Below, in pieces: positions 42,135 through 51,492 of a stretch of 64,000 nucleotides of DNA (the stretch's first letter is position 1; each line of letters begins with the position of its first letter). The notes under the pieces are model-generated. The model saw only the letters and a program-made list of their open reading frames with translations. It made no database searches and was not told where the DNA came from. The position numbers were made by a program, and so were the translations under genes. Source of the DNA: Porticoccaceae bacterium (GTDB taxonomy: Bacteria; Pseudomonadota; Gammaproteobacteria; Pseudomonadales; Porticoccaceae); NCBI GenBank assembly GCA_026005035.1, contig BPKH01000001.1:581610-645609 (forward strand), read 5' to 3'.

Positions 42135-43304
42135 CTAGAGTTCGCCTCGTTCTTCCCGGTAGATCTCGGCGAGGAGCGCCTGCCACTGGCGGTAGCGCTC
42201 CTCGAGGGTGCCGGTGAGGGTGACGGTGCGCTCCTCCAGTTCGAGGACCGTGGGGGCGAGCGCCTCCTCCAGGGAGGCGCCGAGCTCCGCCACCGCCTCG
42301 CGGCGGACGGCCGCTTCGTGCTGCTTCTCCAGACCCGACTTGACCAGCAGCCCCCCGGAAATGGCCGACACCGTGCCCAGATCGCGACTCAAGGGGCTGT
42401 CCCCTTCCACCCGCCCGTAGATGCCGGCGACGATGGCGCCGATGCCGGCGATGAGCCGCGCCCGCCCCAGTTGGCCGAGGCGGCGCGCCTCCACCACGGC
42501 GTCGTAGGACTGGCGCCGGTACTCCTGGTAGGGGCCGTGCATCGCCTCGGCGAAGTGGTCGTAGTGGGCCTGGAGGGTGTCCAAGAACAGCTGGTCGCGC
42601 TCGCGGACGCGCCGCACCCGCTCCAAGAGGGGGTCGTTTTCGGCGGGCAGCCGCACCGGTACCAGTTCGCCCCGGCGCTTTTCCAGATAGCCGGCGAAGG
42701 CCTCGGGAGCGAGCCGCTCGGCGTAGCGCACCTCGGCGATCTGGCGCAACCGCACGGCGCGCGCGTCGGGGAGGGATTCGCGGGCGGCGAGGAGATCGTT
42801 GGCGATCTCCACGTAGAGGTTGCGGAAGGGGTCGCCGAGGGACTGCACACGCCGGTCGTAGGCGTACTTGCCCACCCTCTGCCGGTAGTCGCGCCGATAC
42901 CAGCGCCGGCCGCTCACGTCCCGCACCTCGACGGCCAACGCCAGGGTCTCGCCGTCCGACTGGAGCACCTCCCCCGACAAGTAGAGGTCCACCACCGCCT
43001 CCGCCGAGGGGATCACCCGCACCATTCCCCAGGCCCCCGACTGCTCCAGCACCTTAGCCAGCTGGGCGGCGAAATAGACGGTCTCGGCGCGGCGCACCTC
43101 CGGATAGACCGGCTCGTCCTCGTCCACCCGGTCGAGCCCGTCGGCGAAGGGCAGGATCCCCACGTCCAAGAGCGCCTCGGCGGGCAGCGGCCGCGAGGGA
43201 GTGGCCAGGGGCAGCGGCGTGGCCGAGGTCACCTTGTCCACCCGCGCCGCGGCGGGCCAGGAGCAAAACAGGAGCAGGGCCAACAGCCAGCGCGCCGTCG
43301 CCAT
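42135..43304 (-). CDS. Exported protein of the envelope cluster, unknown function
   Basis: A 389-residue protein with a signal peptide (1-20). The first domain (about 45-150: LLDVGILPFADGLDRVDEDE, VYFAAQLAKVLEQSGAWGMV, VDLYLSGEVLQSDGETLALA) has the alpha/beta pattern of CsgG- or TolB-N-type domains. The second half is helical with many charged residues and a hydrophobic stretch AGIGAIVAGIYG near 293 that could touch the membrane. I do not recognise a named family. The ATG overlaps the preceding lipoprotein stop by one base (TGATG), with GGGGAGCC upstream. Confidence 0.7.
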   Translation of the reverse strand: MATARWLLALLLFCSWPAAARVDKVTSATPLPLATPSRPLPAEALLDVGILPFADGLDRVDEDEPVYPEVRRAETVYFAAQLAKVLEQSGAWGMVRVIPSAEAVVDLYLSGEVLQSDGETLALAVEVRDVSGRRWYRRDYRQRVGKYAYDRRVQSLGDPFRNLYVEIANDLLAARESLPDARAVRLRQIAEVRYAERLAPEAFAGYLEKRRGELVPVRLPAENDPLLERVRRVRERDQLFLDTLQAHYDHFAEAMHGPYQEYRRQSYDAVVEARRLGQLGRARLIAGIGAIVAGIYGRVEGDSPLSRDLGTVSAISGGLLVKSGLEKQHEAAVRREAVAELGASLEEALAPTVLELEERTVTLTGTLEERYRQWQALLAEIYREERGEL

Positions 43305-44041
43305 CAGCGGCTCCCCTTCAGGCGCCGGTACTCCTCCCACAGCCGCTCGCGCAGCTCGGGATCGGGTTCGTGGAGGGCGGCCTCGCGGATCTGGCGGAGC
43401 ACCAGATCGTCGCCCCGGCCGTCGCCCACGTCGGGGGGCGGGGGATAGGTGGGCGCGGCCGCCGCCACCGCACCCCCGCCGGCCGCCTCCGGCGGCGGCT
43501 CGTAGCCCTCCTCGGCCCGGGCGGCGATTTCGGCGTCCTCGCGGGGAACCGCTCCGGCGTCGCCGCTGCCCACCTCCCCCTCCTCGAACACCGGCACGGC
43601 GCTGACGTCCACGCCCAGCGCCCCCGGCTCCGCGACCCGCCCCTGCGCCCCCTCGGCGCCCCCCGGGGCGGCCGCCGCCAATTCCCGCTCGAACGCTTCG
43701 AGGGAGCGGGCGAGTGCCTCGTCGGCGCTCATCCCCTGCCCTCCCCCTTCGGCCGAGCGGGATTCCGCACCCGCAGGCGGTGCGGTGCCCGCCGCCCCGG
43801 CGGGGGGCGCGGCGGCGGACCGGCCCTGTCCGGCGGGGGCGGGTGCCGCCGCGGCGCCGCCGCTCGCCGCCGCCTCGGCCCCTGTCTGGGCGGCCGCTTC
43901 GCCCGCGCCGCTCGGCGGCGCGGTCCCGGCGGCAGGCGGCTCCGGAGTGGGAGCGCTCGGCGAGGGCCCGCTCGGGCCCGCTGCCTGACAGCCCCCCAGG
44001 AGGAGCAGGGCGAGCAGCAGGCAGCGGCGTTCAACTGTCAC
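43304..44041 (-). CDS. Ala/Pro/Gly-rich lipoprotein of the envelope cluster
   Basis: A 245-residue lipoprotein with lipobox LLLLGGCQA (Cys about 18). Residues 20-105 are a low-complexity Ala/Pro/Gly/Ser linker, probably spanning periplasm or peptidoglycan. A helical segment follows (MSADEALARSLEAFERELAA, about 104-123). The conserved-looking C terminus (DDLVLRQIREAALHEPDPEL, then RERLWEEYRRLKG) ends the protein. The C-terminal motif looks family-specific; I recall similar ends in proteins from other gammaproteobacterial versions of this cluster, but cannot name it. It overlaps the upstream TPR gene by 11 bases. Confidence 0.72.
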   Translation of the reverse strand: MTVERRCLLLALLLLGGCQAAGPSGPSPSAPTPEPPAAGTAPPSGAGEAAAQTGAEAAASGGAAAAPAPAGQGRSAAAPPAGAAGTAPPAGAESRSAEGGGQGMSADEALARSLEAFERELAAAAPGGAEGAQGRVAEPGALGVDVSAVPVFEEGEVGSGDAGAVPREDAEIAARAEEGYEPPPEAAGGGAVAAAAPTYPPPPDVGDGRGDDLVLRQIREAALHEPDPELRERLWEEYRRLKGSR

Positions 44042-45191
44042 GGCGCAGGCCCTCAGGGATCGGCATCTGGTAGACGAAGGCGCGGGTTTCCACTGGGACC
44101 CCCTCCTCCAGGCGCGGCCGGAACCGAATCGCGCGCAGCTCGCGCCGCAGGCGGCCGATCAAAGTCTTGCCGAGCCGCTCGCGATCGGCCTCCGTAAACT
44201 TGGGATCGCGCGGTCGGCCCTGGGCGGTGACGGTGAGCTCCACCGCCACGATCTCCTCGCCCGGTGGGTCGGCGAAGGCGATCGGCCGCGGCGCGGCGAA
44301 CCAGCGCTCAAGCAGCGACCGCGTCTGCTCCCCTTCGGCCAATAACCGCCAGGCCGAGTGGTAGTGGCGCGCCGCGCTGGCCGGTCGGTCGAAGGCGAGC
44401 TCCCAGTCGCCGAGCAGGGCCACCGCCTCGGCGAGGGCCGCGCGGTCGTCCGGATCGCGCGCCCGCACCGCGCCCAGGTGCTGGCGCAGGGCGGTGCGGC
44501 CGCGGCGGTAGACCTGTTCCAACACCCCGCTCTCCTCGGCCACCGGCTCGGGGAGCACGCCGTAGGCGTAGCTGGGGCGGGCCGGATCGGCGGGCACCCC
44601 GTACCGACGGAGATGGCGGGCGAGGGCCAGCTCCACCGCGCCGAAGGCGCGCAGGTCCTCGGGCTGGAGGCTTTCCGCCTGCGGCACCTGGAGGAGGCGC
44701 AGGGCCAACCGCTCCCCTGCCGCCAGGTAGGCGAGCCCACCCTCGGCACCCACTCGCCGGTGGTGCTCCAAGTACCAGCGCAGGGCGCGCCGGAGAAGCG
44801 GCCGTTCGTCGGGCGAGGGGGCGTCCTGCCCCGCGAGCTGCACCGCCTGTTCCACCGCTTCGGAGGCGCCCCGCCAGTCGCCGCGGGCCAGGTCGACGTC
44901 CGCCAGGGCGAACAGGAAGGTTTCCTGGGCCGGCGCCGCCAACCCCTCGTTGACGCGAACCACCTGCATCCCGGCGAAAAGCGCCTCGCGCGCGCCCTCG
45001 GCGTCGCCCTGGGCCAGTAGCGCGCGGCCGAGGCCGAGGTACAGATCCTGCAGGGAGGCGCCCCAGGGCCCCTCCTCCACTTCCGCGCGGGCGATGGCCT
45101 CCCGGTACGCGGCCACGGGATCCCCCTCCGCCAGAACGCCGCCGACGGCGACCAACGACCACAGGGCGACCACCGCTCGGACCATTGCCAT
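44031..45191 (-). CDS. Exported TPR protein with TonB C-terminal-like domain
   Basis: A 386-residue protein with a signal peptide (1-21), a helical TPR region (about 25-290; DLYLGLGRALLAQGDAEGAR, FALADVDLARGDWRGASEAV, AVALLGDWELAFDRPASAAR) and a C-terminal domain (about 312-380: VAVELTVTAQGRPRDPKF, GRLRRELRAIRFRPRLEEG) with the beta-strand-helix pattern of TonB-C domains. TonB-C contacts outer-membrane proteins, so this may be the outer-membrane-facing end of the machine. It is the first gene of the cluster proper; 54 bases separate it from the ABC permease upstream, so transcription may be shared. Confidence 0.75.
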   Translation of the reverse strand: MAMVRAVVALWSLVAVGGVLAEGDPVAAYREAIARAEVEEGPWGASLQDLYLGLGRALLAQGDAEGAREALFAGMQVVRVNEGLAAPAQETFLFALADVDLARGDWRGASEAVEQAVQLAGQDAPSPDERPLLRRALRWYLEHHRRVGAEGGLAYLAAGERLALRLLQVPQAESLQPEDLRAFGAVELALARHLRRYGVPADPARPSYAYGVLPEPVAEESGVLEQVYRRGRTALRQHLGAVRARDPDDRAALAEAVALLGDWELAFDRPASAARHYHSAWRLLAEGEQTRSLLERWFAAPRPIAFADPPGEEIVAVELTVTAQGRPRDPKFTEADRERLGKTLIGRLRRELRAIRFRPRLEEGVPVETRAFVYQMPIPEGLRRDS

Positions 45192-45245
45192 CGCGCCCCT
45201 GGGACCACGACCTGTTTCGACTCTTCCAATGCTAGCAGGTTCCCC

Positions 45246-46442
45246 TCATTCAGCGCGCAGGGCCGCCACCGGATCGAGAGCGGCGGCGGCCAGGGCGGGG
45301 CGCACGCCGGCGACGAGGCCCACCGCTCCCGACACCAGGAGGGCGACGGCGGCGAAATCGGGGCGCAGCCCGAGGGGTAGCTCCGGCAGGGCCAGGCGGA
45401 CGAGGAGCTGGACCGCCGCCACCGCCCCCAGGCCCGCAAGGCCGCCGGCGAGGCCGAGTGCGGCCGCCTCGCCGAGGAAGAGGGCGCCCACCTGGGCGCG
45501 GGAGGCGCCCAAGGCCCGCAAGAGGCCCACCTCGGCGGTTCGGTCGGCGACGGCGATGGTCAGGATGGTGGCCACCCCGACCGCCCCCACCAGCAGGGAG
45601 ATGCCCCCCAGGGCGGCGCCGGCGTACTGGAGAATGCGCAGGATGCGGTCCAGGGTGGCGAGCATCTGGTCCTGGGTGATCACCGTGAAATCCTCCATGC
45701 CGTGGCGCGCCACCAACTGCCGGCGCACCCACTCGGCCACCCGTTCGCTGGACGAGGCGGGATTGTAGAGAACGTCGATCTCCATCAACCCCGGCCGATC
45801 GAAGATCGCCAGCGCCCAGGCGGCCGGCAGGTAGACGGCGTCGTCGAGATCGGTGCCGAGGAACACACCCTTCGGGGCCAGCACCCCCACCACCCGGAAG
45901 CGCCAGGCACCCACCCGCACCACCGCCCCCAGGGGGTTGCGACGAGGAAAGAGCTCGCGCTTCAACGTGTCCCCGAGAACCGCCACCGGGGGCGCGCGGG
46001 CGAGATCCCCCGCGGGCAGGAAGGTCCCCGCGGCCACCCGGAGCCGCCAGGCTTCGCGGGCCCCCGGCCCCACGCCGGCGACCGTGGTATAGCGGGCGCG
46101 GTCGCCGGCCCGCACCCGGGCGTTGCCCATCACCACGGGGACCACCGCCGCCACGCCGGGCAGCCGCTCCAGGGTGGCGGCGTCGGCAAGGCGCAGCGGG
46201 CGGGTGGTGGGCAGCAGCGCACCCACCCCGAAGGTCTCGGAGCGCCCCGGCACCACGGCCACGAGGTGGCTTCCGAACTGGGTGAACTCGGCGAGCACGA
46301 AGCGCCGCAAGCCCTCGCCGAGGGCCCCGAGCAGGGCCACCGCGGCCACGCCGATGGCAAAGCCCAGGATCGTGAGGGCCGTGCGGGTTCGCTCCGCGGC
46401 GAGGGCCCGGGCGACCCAGCGGGCGGCGTCGAAAGCGCGCAT
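45246..46442 (-). CDS. MacB-like ABC transporter permease (second)
   Basis: FtsX/MacB-type permease, 398 residues: one N-terminal helix (about 20-42, [20 protein letters not shown]), a periplasmic MacB core domain (about 45-230) and three C-terminal helices (about 275-300, 325-350, 360-385). Family motifs are [19 protein letters not shown]-like ([18 protein letters not shown], about 305) and the end DPVAALRAE. It overlaps the first permease by one base. Two unlike permeases sharing one ATPase suggest a heterodimeric exporter. Confidence 0.88.
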   Translation of the reverse strand: MRAFDAARWVARALAAERTRTALTILGFAIGVAAVALLGALGEGLRRFVLAEFTQFGSHLVAVVPGRSETFGVGALLPTTRPLRLADAATLERLPGVAAVVPVVMGNARVRAGDRARYTTVAGVGPGAREAWRLRVAAGTFLPAGDLARAPPVAVLGDTLKRELFPRRNPLGAVVRVGAWRFRVVGVLAPKGVFLGTDLDDAVYLPAAWALAIFDRPGLMEIDVLYNPASSSERVAEWVRRQLVARHGMEDFTVITQDQMLATLDRILRILQYAGAALGGISLLVGAVGVATILTIAVADRTAEVGLLRALGASRAQVGALFLGEAAALGLAGGLAGLGAVAAVQLLVRLALPELPLGLRPDFAAVALLVSGAVGLVAGVRPALAAAALDPVAALRAE

Positions 46443-47650
46443 CAGTCCGCCCCCCGCAGGGCCACCACCGGGTCCAGCCGGGCGGCGCGGACGGCGGGCC
46501 ACCAGGAAAAGGCGAGCGCCGCGGCGAGCGCCGTGGCGAGCGCCGCCGGCTCGGCCCAGCCGGGCACGGCCAAGGGGAACGCCGGCCACAGCCGCGCGCC
46601 CAAGGCCACCAGCGCCCGCGCCACCAGCATCCCGGCGACGCTGCCCGCCAGGGCGAGGAGCAGGGCTTCACCCAGGAACAGGAGGCCCACCGTGCGGGCG
46701 GGCGCCCCCAGGGCCTTGAGGAGCCCGATTTCGGCGCGCCGGCGGCGCAGGGCGATCAGGCTCACGTTCATCGCCAACACCCCCGCCACCACCAGGCTCA
46801 CCCCGGCGATGGCGGCGACGGCCAGGTTGAGGGTGGTGAGGATCCGCCCGAAGGCGGCGAGCACCGCGTCCTGGCTGACCACGGTGACGTCGTCTTCGCC
46901 CTCGTGGCGGGCGCGCACGACGCGGCGGACGGCGGCCTCGACCCGGCGCGGGTCGGCGCCGGGCTCGAGCTCGAGAAAGACGCGCAGCAGGCCCTCGGTG
47001 TCAAACAGGCCCATGGCCGTCGCCACCGGAATGATGGCCACCTCGTCCAGGTCGAGCCCCAGGGATTGGCCGGTGGGCGCGAGCACGCCGATCACCCGCA
47101 CCCGCCAATCCCCCAGGCGGAGTCGCTTGCCCACCGCCTCCTGCTCGCCGAAGAGTTCCCGCGCCAGGGTGGCGCCGAGCACCGCCACCGGCAGCGCCTC
47201 CCGGTCGGCGGCCGCGGGCAGCGCCCGCCCCCGGGCGACGCGCAGGCCGCGGATGGGAAAGAAAGCGCGGGTGGTGCCGAGGGCGAGCGCCTCGCGAGCC
47301 CGCCCGCCCCGGGAAGCCAACAGGTTGCCGGGCAACAGGGGCGCCATGCGGGCCACTCCGGGCAGCGCCGAGAGGGTCTCGGCGTCGGCCAGGGTGAGGT
47401 CCCGCGGCGTCTCCCCATAGAGGGGCGGGTGTCCCCCCACCGTCTCGTTGCGCCCCGGAAAGATCACCAGCAGGCGGCTGCCCAGCACCGCGAATTCGGC
47501 GTCCACGTAGCGCCGCGCCCCCTCGCCCACGCTGGTCAACAGCACCACCGCCGCCACCCCCAGGGCGAAGGCCGCGGCCAGCAGGGCGCTGCGCGCGGGC
47601 GCCGCCGCCACCACCCGCCAGTCGAAGCGGAGCAGGTCGAGCGCCCTCAC
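46442..47650 (-). CDS. MacB-like ABC transporter permease (first)
   Basis: FtsX/MacB-type permease of 402 residues with the same layout: helix at about 22-44, MacB periplasmic domain (about 48-260), and helices at about 280-305, 330-355 and 365-390. The family motif [20 protein letters not shown] (about 307) precedes the third helix, and the protein ends [15 protein letters not shown] at 47650 overlaps the ATPase stop in GTGA. It is only modestly similar to the downstream permease. Confidence 0.88.
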   Translation of the reverse strand: MRALDLLRFDWRVVAAAPARSALLAAAFALGVAAVVLLTSVGEGARRYVDAEFAVLGSRLLVIFPGRNETVGGHPPLYGETPRDLTLADAETLSALPGVARMAPLLPGNLLASRGGRAREALALGTTRAFFPIRGLRVARGRALPAAADREALPVAVLGATLARELFGEQEAVGKRLRLGDWRVRVIGVLAPTGQSLGLDLDEVAIIPVATAMGLFDTEGLLRVFLELEPGADPRRVEAAVRRVVRARHEGEDDVTVVSQDAVLAAFGRILTTLNLAVAAIAGVSLVVAGVLAMNVSLIALRRRRAEIGLLKALGAPARTVGLLFLGEALLLALAGSVAGMLVARALVALGARLWPAFPLAVPGWAEPAALATALAAALAFSWWPAVRAARLDPVVALRGAD

Positions 47651-48328
47651 CCGCGCACGTCCTCCGCCACAGCGCCGTCCACCATCCGGATGCGGCGCGG
47701 CGCGCGCTCGCCCAGCTCGAGGTCGTGGGTCACCAAGATCAGGGTGATGCCCCCCCGGTTGAGCGCTTCGAGCAGGTCCACCACCTCCCGCCCGCCGGCG
47801 CGATCCAGGTTGCCGGTGGGTTCGTCGGCGAGCAGGAGGTCCGGTTCGGTCACCACCGCCCGGGCGATCGCCACCCGCTGCTGCTGCCCCCCGGAGAGCT
47901 CCGCGGGCCGGTGGTCCAGGCGGTCCGCGAGACCCACCCGCTCGAGGACCGCAGCGGCCCGGCGGCGGCGCTCGGCGGGCGCCACGCCGGCGAGGAGCAA
48001 CGGCAATTCCACGTTCTCCAGCGCCGAGAGGCGCCCGATCAGGTGAAAGGCCTGGAAGATGAAACCGATGTGGCGGCGGCGCAGCGCCGCCCGCTCTTCC
48101 TCCGCGAGGTGTTCCGTGGCCACTCCCCCGAGGCGCACGCTGCCCCGGTCGGGGCGGTCGAGCAGGCCCACCAGGTGGAGGAGGGTCGACTTGCCGGACC
48201 CGGAGGGCCCCATCACCGAGAGGTACTCCCCCCGCCTCCACCGCCAGGGTGACGTCGCGCAGGGCGTGCACCCAGCCGCCGCCCATCCGATAGCTGCGCC
48301 AGACGCCCGCGAGTTCAACGAGGGGCAT
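47647..48328 (-). CDS. MacB/LolD-like ABC transporter ATPase (frameshifted)
   Basis: ATPase of the exporter, 226 residues once repaired. Motifs are Walker [13 protein letters not shown] (about 42), [19 protein letters not shown], signature [15 protein letters not shown] (about 142), Walker [13 protein letters not shown] (about 166) and [12 protein letters not shown]. The first 34 residues ([18 protein letters not shown] and [13 protein letters not shown]) are in another frame. One extra base in the C run at 48228-48233 separates them from [12 protein letters not shown]. Removing it gives a normal LolD/MacB N terminus, so a sequencing error is likely. ATG at 48328 overlaps the adaptor gene by 14 bases. 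Confidence 0.82.
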
Positions 48329-49454
48329 GGCCGCGCACCACCACCCGAGTTCCTTCCGCCAACCCAGCGGCCGCCCCCTCCGCCACCACCGCTTCGCCGG
48401 CGGCCAGGCCCTTGCGGATCTCGGTGTAGCGCCAATTGCCGATCCCCACCTCCACCCGGCGCCGCTCCAGGCGGCCGTCCTCGCCCACCACCAGCACCTC
48501 GCCGCCTTCGAGCAACAGCTCGGTGGGCAGGCGAACCACGTCGCGGCGCACCTCCAGGACCACCTCCAGGTCGGCGCTCAAGCCCGCGAGCAGCGCCACC
48601 TCCACCGGCTCGGCAAACTCCGCTTCTACTTCGACGGTGCGCGCCTGTTTTTCCAGATCCAGCACGTAGGGGGCGACCCTGCGCACGCGGGCCGGGAAGA
48701 CGCGCCCGGGGAAGGCGTCGATGGCGACCCGCGCCGCCATGCCGGCGCGCACCTCGCCGGCGTCCACCTCATCGATGGGGGCCGACACGTAGAAGCAGTC
48801 GGGCGTCAACAGGTCCACCGCCGGGGGCATGGGAATGCCGGGGGGCGAGGGCGTGCTGTACTCCCCCGCCTTGGCGTTGAGCTCCGCCACCACCCCGGCG
48901 AAGGGGGCGATAAGTTCGGTCTGGGCGAGCAGGGCGCGGGCCGTGGCCACCGCCGCTCGCGCCTGCTCGGCGGCGGCCCTGGCGGCGCGGCAGTCGGCCG
49001 CGGCGGCTTCCGCCCGGGTGCGGGCGCGGTCCAGGGGCTCCTCGGCCACCAGCCGCCGGGCGAAGAGCGCCGCGAGGCGCTGCGCTTCGCGACGGTCCGC
49101 GGCGGCGGCCAGACATCGGCTCTGGGCCTGCGCCTCGGCGGTGGCCACGACGGCTTCGGCTTCGGCGAGGCGCGCGCGCCGGTCGGCGTTCCACAGGCGC
49201 AGGAGGGTCTGGCCAGCGGCGACGCGCTGGCCTTCCTCCACCAGGACTTCGGCGATCTGGCCGCCGGTGGGCAGGGAAAGGCGGGCGCGGCGACAGGCCT
49301 CGACGGTGCCGGCCCGGGTGTTGGCCACCAGCCGCTCCACGTCGCCGCGCTCGGCCGCCACCACCGCGACCGGGATCGGCGCGGGCCGCGCCGACCACCA
49401 CAACAGGGCACCCGCGGCCAGCGCCGCTGCGAGCCCCCATCCCCAGGCGCGCAT
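48315..49454 (-). CDS. HlyD/MacA-type periplasmic adaptor (membrane fusion protein)
   Basis: A 379-residue adaptor that would link the ABC exporter to an outer-membrane channel. N-terminal membrane helix (about 5-20), split biotinyl-lipoyl domain (LSLPTGGQIAEVLVEEGQRV at about 60 and LIAPFAGVVAELNAKAGEYS at about 180), an alpha-hairpin coiled coil between them (about 90-175), then beta-barrel and membrane-proximal domains (APIDEVDAGEVRAGMAARVA; LSADLEVVLEVRRDVVRLP). ATG at 49454 is preceded by GGGAGGAG. No outer-membrane channel gene is adjacent. Confidence 0.9.
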   Translation of the reverse strand: MRAWGWGLAAALAAGALLWWSARPAPIPVAVVAAERGDVERLVANTRAGTVEACRRARLSLPTGGQIAEVLVEEGQRVAAGQTLLRLWNADRRARLAEAEAVVATAEAQAQSRCLAAAADRREAQRLAALFARRLVAEEPLDRARTRAEAAAADCRAARAAAEQARAAVATARALLAQTELIAPFAGVVAELNAKAGEYSTPSPPGIPMPPAVDLLTPDCFYVSAPIDEVDAGEVRAGMAARVAIDAFPGRVFPARVRRVAPYVLDLEKQARTVEVEAEFAEPVEVALLAGLSADLEVVLEVRRDVVRLPTELLLEGGEVLVVGEDGRLERRRVEVGIGNWRYTEIRKGLAAGEAVVAEGAAAGLAEGTRVVVRGHAPR

Positions 49455-49588
49455 GGTTCTCCTCCCGTCGCGCTTCGCGCCCATGGTAAGCGAACAAACG
49501 GTTCCAAGCTCATCGCCAAATCTCATTTCCGCCGTGCCGGGGCGGCTCTGTAAGATTCGCCGCCGAATCGGCACCGAGACGCACGCCC

Positions 49589-51382
49589 ATGACCTTCCAA
49601 GGCTGGTTTACCCTGGCGGTGGTCGCCCTCACCCTGGCGGCGCTCGCCCGCCTGCACGGCCCACCCCACCGCGTCCTGCTCGCCGCCCTGGTGGCCCTGG
49701 TGGCGGGCGGCGTCCTCGCCCCCACCGAGGCGCTGGCCGGTTTTGCCAACGAGGGACTGGCCACGGTGGCGGCCCTGTTCGTGGTGGCGGCGGGGCTCAC
49801 CCACAGCGGCGCGGTGGACCTCCTCGTCCACCACCTGCTCGGCGAGCCGCGCACGGTGCAGAGCGCCATCGCCCGCCTCGCCCTGCCGGTGGCGGCGGTG
49901 TCGGCCTTCGTCAACAACACCCCGGTGGTCGCCGCCCTCATCCCCGCCGTGCTCGGCTGGGCGCGGCGGCTGCAGGTGGCACCCTCCAAGCTGCTCATCC
50001 CCCTGAGCTACGCGGCCATTCTGGGCGGCACCCTGACCCTGGTGGGCACCAGCACCAACCTGGTGGTGAATGGCTACTACCAGAAGTTCAACCAGGGAGA
50101 GGGCCTGTCGCTCTTTGCCATCACCCCCGTCGGGTTGCCGGTGGCGTTGGTGGGTATCGCCTTCATGGTCTGGTGGTTCCCGGGCCTCCTGCCGGAGCGG
50201 CGCGACCGCGCCCCCTTCGCCGACCTGCGCAGCTTTACCCTGGAAGTGGCGGTGGACCCCGCAGGTCCCCTGGTGGGCAAGCGCATCGCCGAGGCGGGCC
50301 TGCGCCACCTGGGGCGCCTCTTTTTGGTGGAGCTGGCGCGGGGGGACACGGTGCTCGCCGCGGTCTCCCCCGAGGAGCGCCTGCAGGGGGGCGATCGCCT
50401 GGTGTTCGCCGGGGACACCCGCGCCGTCGCCGATCTGCTGAGGATCAAGGGGCTGGTGCCGGTGCCCGAGCCGGGCGCGAACCCGGCGCCCCGGCGCCTC
50501 GAGCGGCGCCTGGTGGAGGCGGTGGTCTCGCCCCGCTGCAGCGCCCTCGGCCTGACCCTGCGCGAGGCGCGCTTCCGCGACCGCTTCGGCGCCGCGGTGT
50601 TGGCGGTGGCGCGCGGCGGCGAGCGGGTGGCCGGCAACCTGGGGACCATCCGGTTGCGCGCCGGCGACACCCTCCTCCTCGAGACGCCCCCCGATTTCGC
50701 GGCGCGCGAGCGCCAGGGCGAGGACTTCCTGCTGATCCAGGAACTGGACGAGATCCCGCCGCGCCACGAGCGGGCCTGGCTCGCCCTGGCGATCCTCGCC
50801 GGCGTGGTGGCCGCCGCCGCCACGGGGCTCTGCTCGATGCTCGAGGCGGCCCTGGTGGGGGCGCTGGCGACGGTGGTCACCGGTTGCTGCCCGGCCGACC
50901 GCCTGGAGCGCAGCCTCGACCTGCCGGTGTTGTTGGCCATCGGCGCCTCCCTGGCGCTCGGCACGGCCCTCCACCAGAGTGGGGCCGCGCGCTGGCTCGC
51001 CGACGGCGTCCTGGCCCTGGCCGGCGATCACCCCTGGCTGGTGCTGTGCCTGGTCTACGCCGCAGTTTCGCTGCTCACCGAGCTCATCACCAACAACGCC
51101 GCCGCTCTCCTGGTGCTGCCGGTGGCGCTGGACCTGGCGCCGCGCACGGGGCTCGCCGAGGAGACGCTGGTGATCGCGGTGATGATGGCCGCCTCGGCCA
51201 GTTTCGCCACCCCCCTCGGCTACCAGTGCAACCTGATGGTGTACGGGCCCGGCGGCTATCGCTTTGCCGACTTTCTGCGGGTGGGGATCCCGATGAACCT
51301 GCTGGCGGGGGCCGCGACCCTGGCCGCCCTGGCGCTGCGCGAGGGGCTCGGCGCGTTGACCGGCGGGGGGGCGTTGCTATAA
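49589..51382 (+). CDS. SLC13-family anion transporter with two TrkA-C domains
   Basis: A 597-residue permease with about ten to twelve membrane helices in two halves. The conserved SLC13/CitM loops are FVNNTPVVAALIP (about 110) with GGTLTLVGTSTNLVVNGYY (about 147) in the first half and ELITNNAAALLVLPVALDL (about 495) with FATPLGYQCNLMVYGPGGY (about 536) in the second. Two cytoplasmic TrkA-C (RCK-C) domains lie between (about 215-290, LVGKRIAEAGLRHLGRLFLV, and 310-370, RFGAAVLAVARGGERVAGN). This arrangement fits sulfate- or dicarboxylate-type exchangers such as SLT1/SAC1; the substrate is not known. The 3' end carries the promoter of the downstream tRNA gene. Confidence 0.9.
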   Translation: MTFQGWFTLAVVALTLAALARLHGPPHRVLLAALVALVAGGVLAPTEALAGFANEGLATVAALFVVAAGLTHSGAVDLLVHHLLGEPRTVQSAIARLALPVAAVSAFVNNTPVVAALIPAVLGWARRLQVAPSKLLIPLSYAAILGGTLTLVGTSTNLVVNGYYQKFNQGEGLSLFAITPVGLPVALVGIAFMVWWFPGLLPERRDRAPFADLRSFTLEVAVDPAGPLVGKRIAEAGLRHLGRLFLVELARGDTVLAAVSPEERLQGGDRLVFAGDTRAVADLLRIKGLVPVPEPGANPAPRRLERRLVEAVVSPRCSALGLTLREARFRDRFGAAVLAVARGGERVAGNLGTIRLRAGDTLLLETPPDFAARERQGEDFLLIQELDEIPPRHERAWLALAILAGVVAAAATGLCSMLEAALVGALATVVTGCCPADRLERSLDLPVLLAIGASLALGTALHQSGAARWLADGVLALAGDHPWLVLCLVYAAVSLLTELITNNAAALLVLPVALDLAPRTGLAEETLVIAVMMAASASFATPLGYQCNLMVYGPGGYRFADFLRVGIPMNLLAGAATLAALALREGLGALTGGGALL

Positions 51383-51383
51383 T
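51356..51383 (+). promoter_or_regulatory. Sigma70 promoter of tRNA-Leu, embedded in the SLC13 gene end
   Basis: TTGACC (51356-51361) and a perfect TATAAT (51378-51383) are 16 bases apart. The TATAAT contains the TAA stop codon of the transporter gene. The -10 ends 14 bases before the tRNA. Confidence 0.75.
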
Positions 51384-51397
51384 CGCCCGTCGCCACT

Positions 51398-51483
51398 GCC
51401 GGAGTGGTGGAATTGGTAGACACGTCGGACTCAAAATCCGATGCCCTCGCGGCGTGCCGGTTCGACTCCGGCCTCCGGCACCA
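51398..51483 (+). tRNA. tRNA-Leu (anticodon CAA)
   Basis: An 86-nt class II tRNA. The acceptor stem GCCGGAG pairs with CTCCGGC, followed by A and an encoded CCA. The D arm has TGGAATTGGTAGACAC, the anticodon loop CTCAAAA (anticodon CAA, reading UUG) sits on a TCGGA/TCCGA stem, a long variable arm (TGCCCTCGCGGCGT) follows, and the T arm is GCCGG TTCGACT CCGGC. The long variable arm and anticodon fix leucine. Confidence 0.97.
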
Positions 51484-51492
51484 GCCTCCCCC

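Noticed and set aside
46442-48328. Apparent fusion of an ABC ATPase N terminus with a permease
   Set aside because: The join results from the extra C at 48228-48233; the ATPase motifs continue in another frame and the permease has its own GTG in a GTGA overlap.
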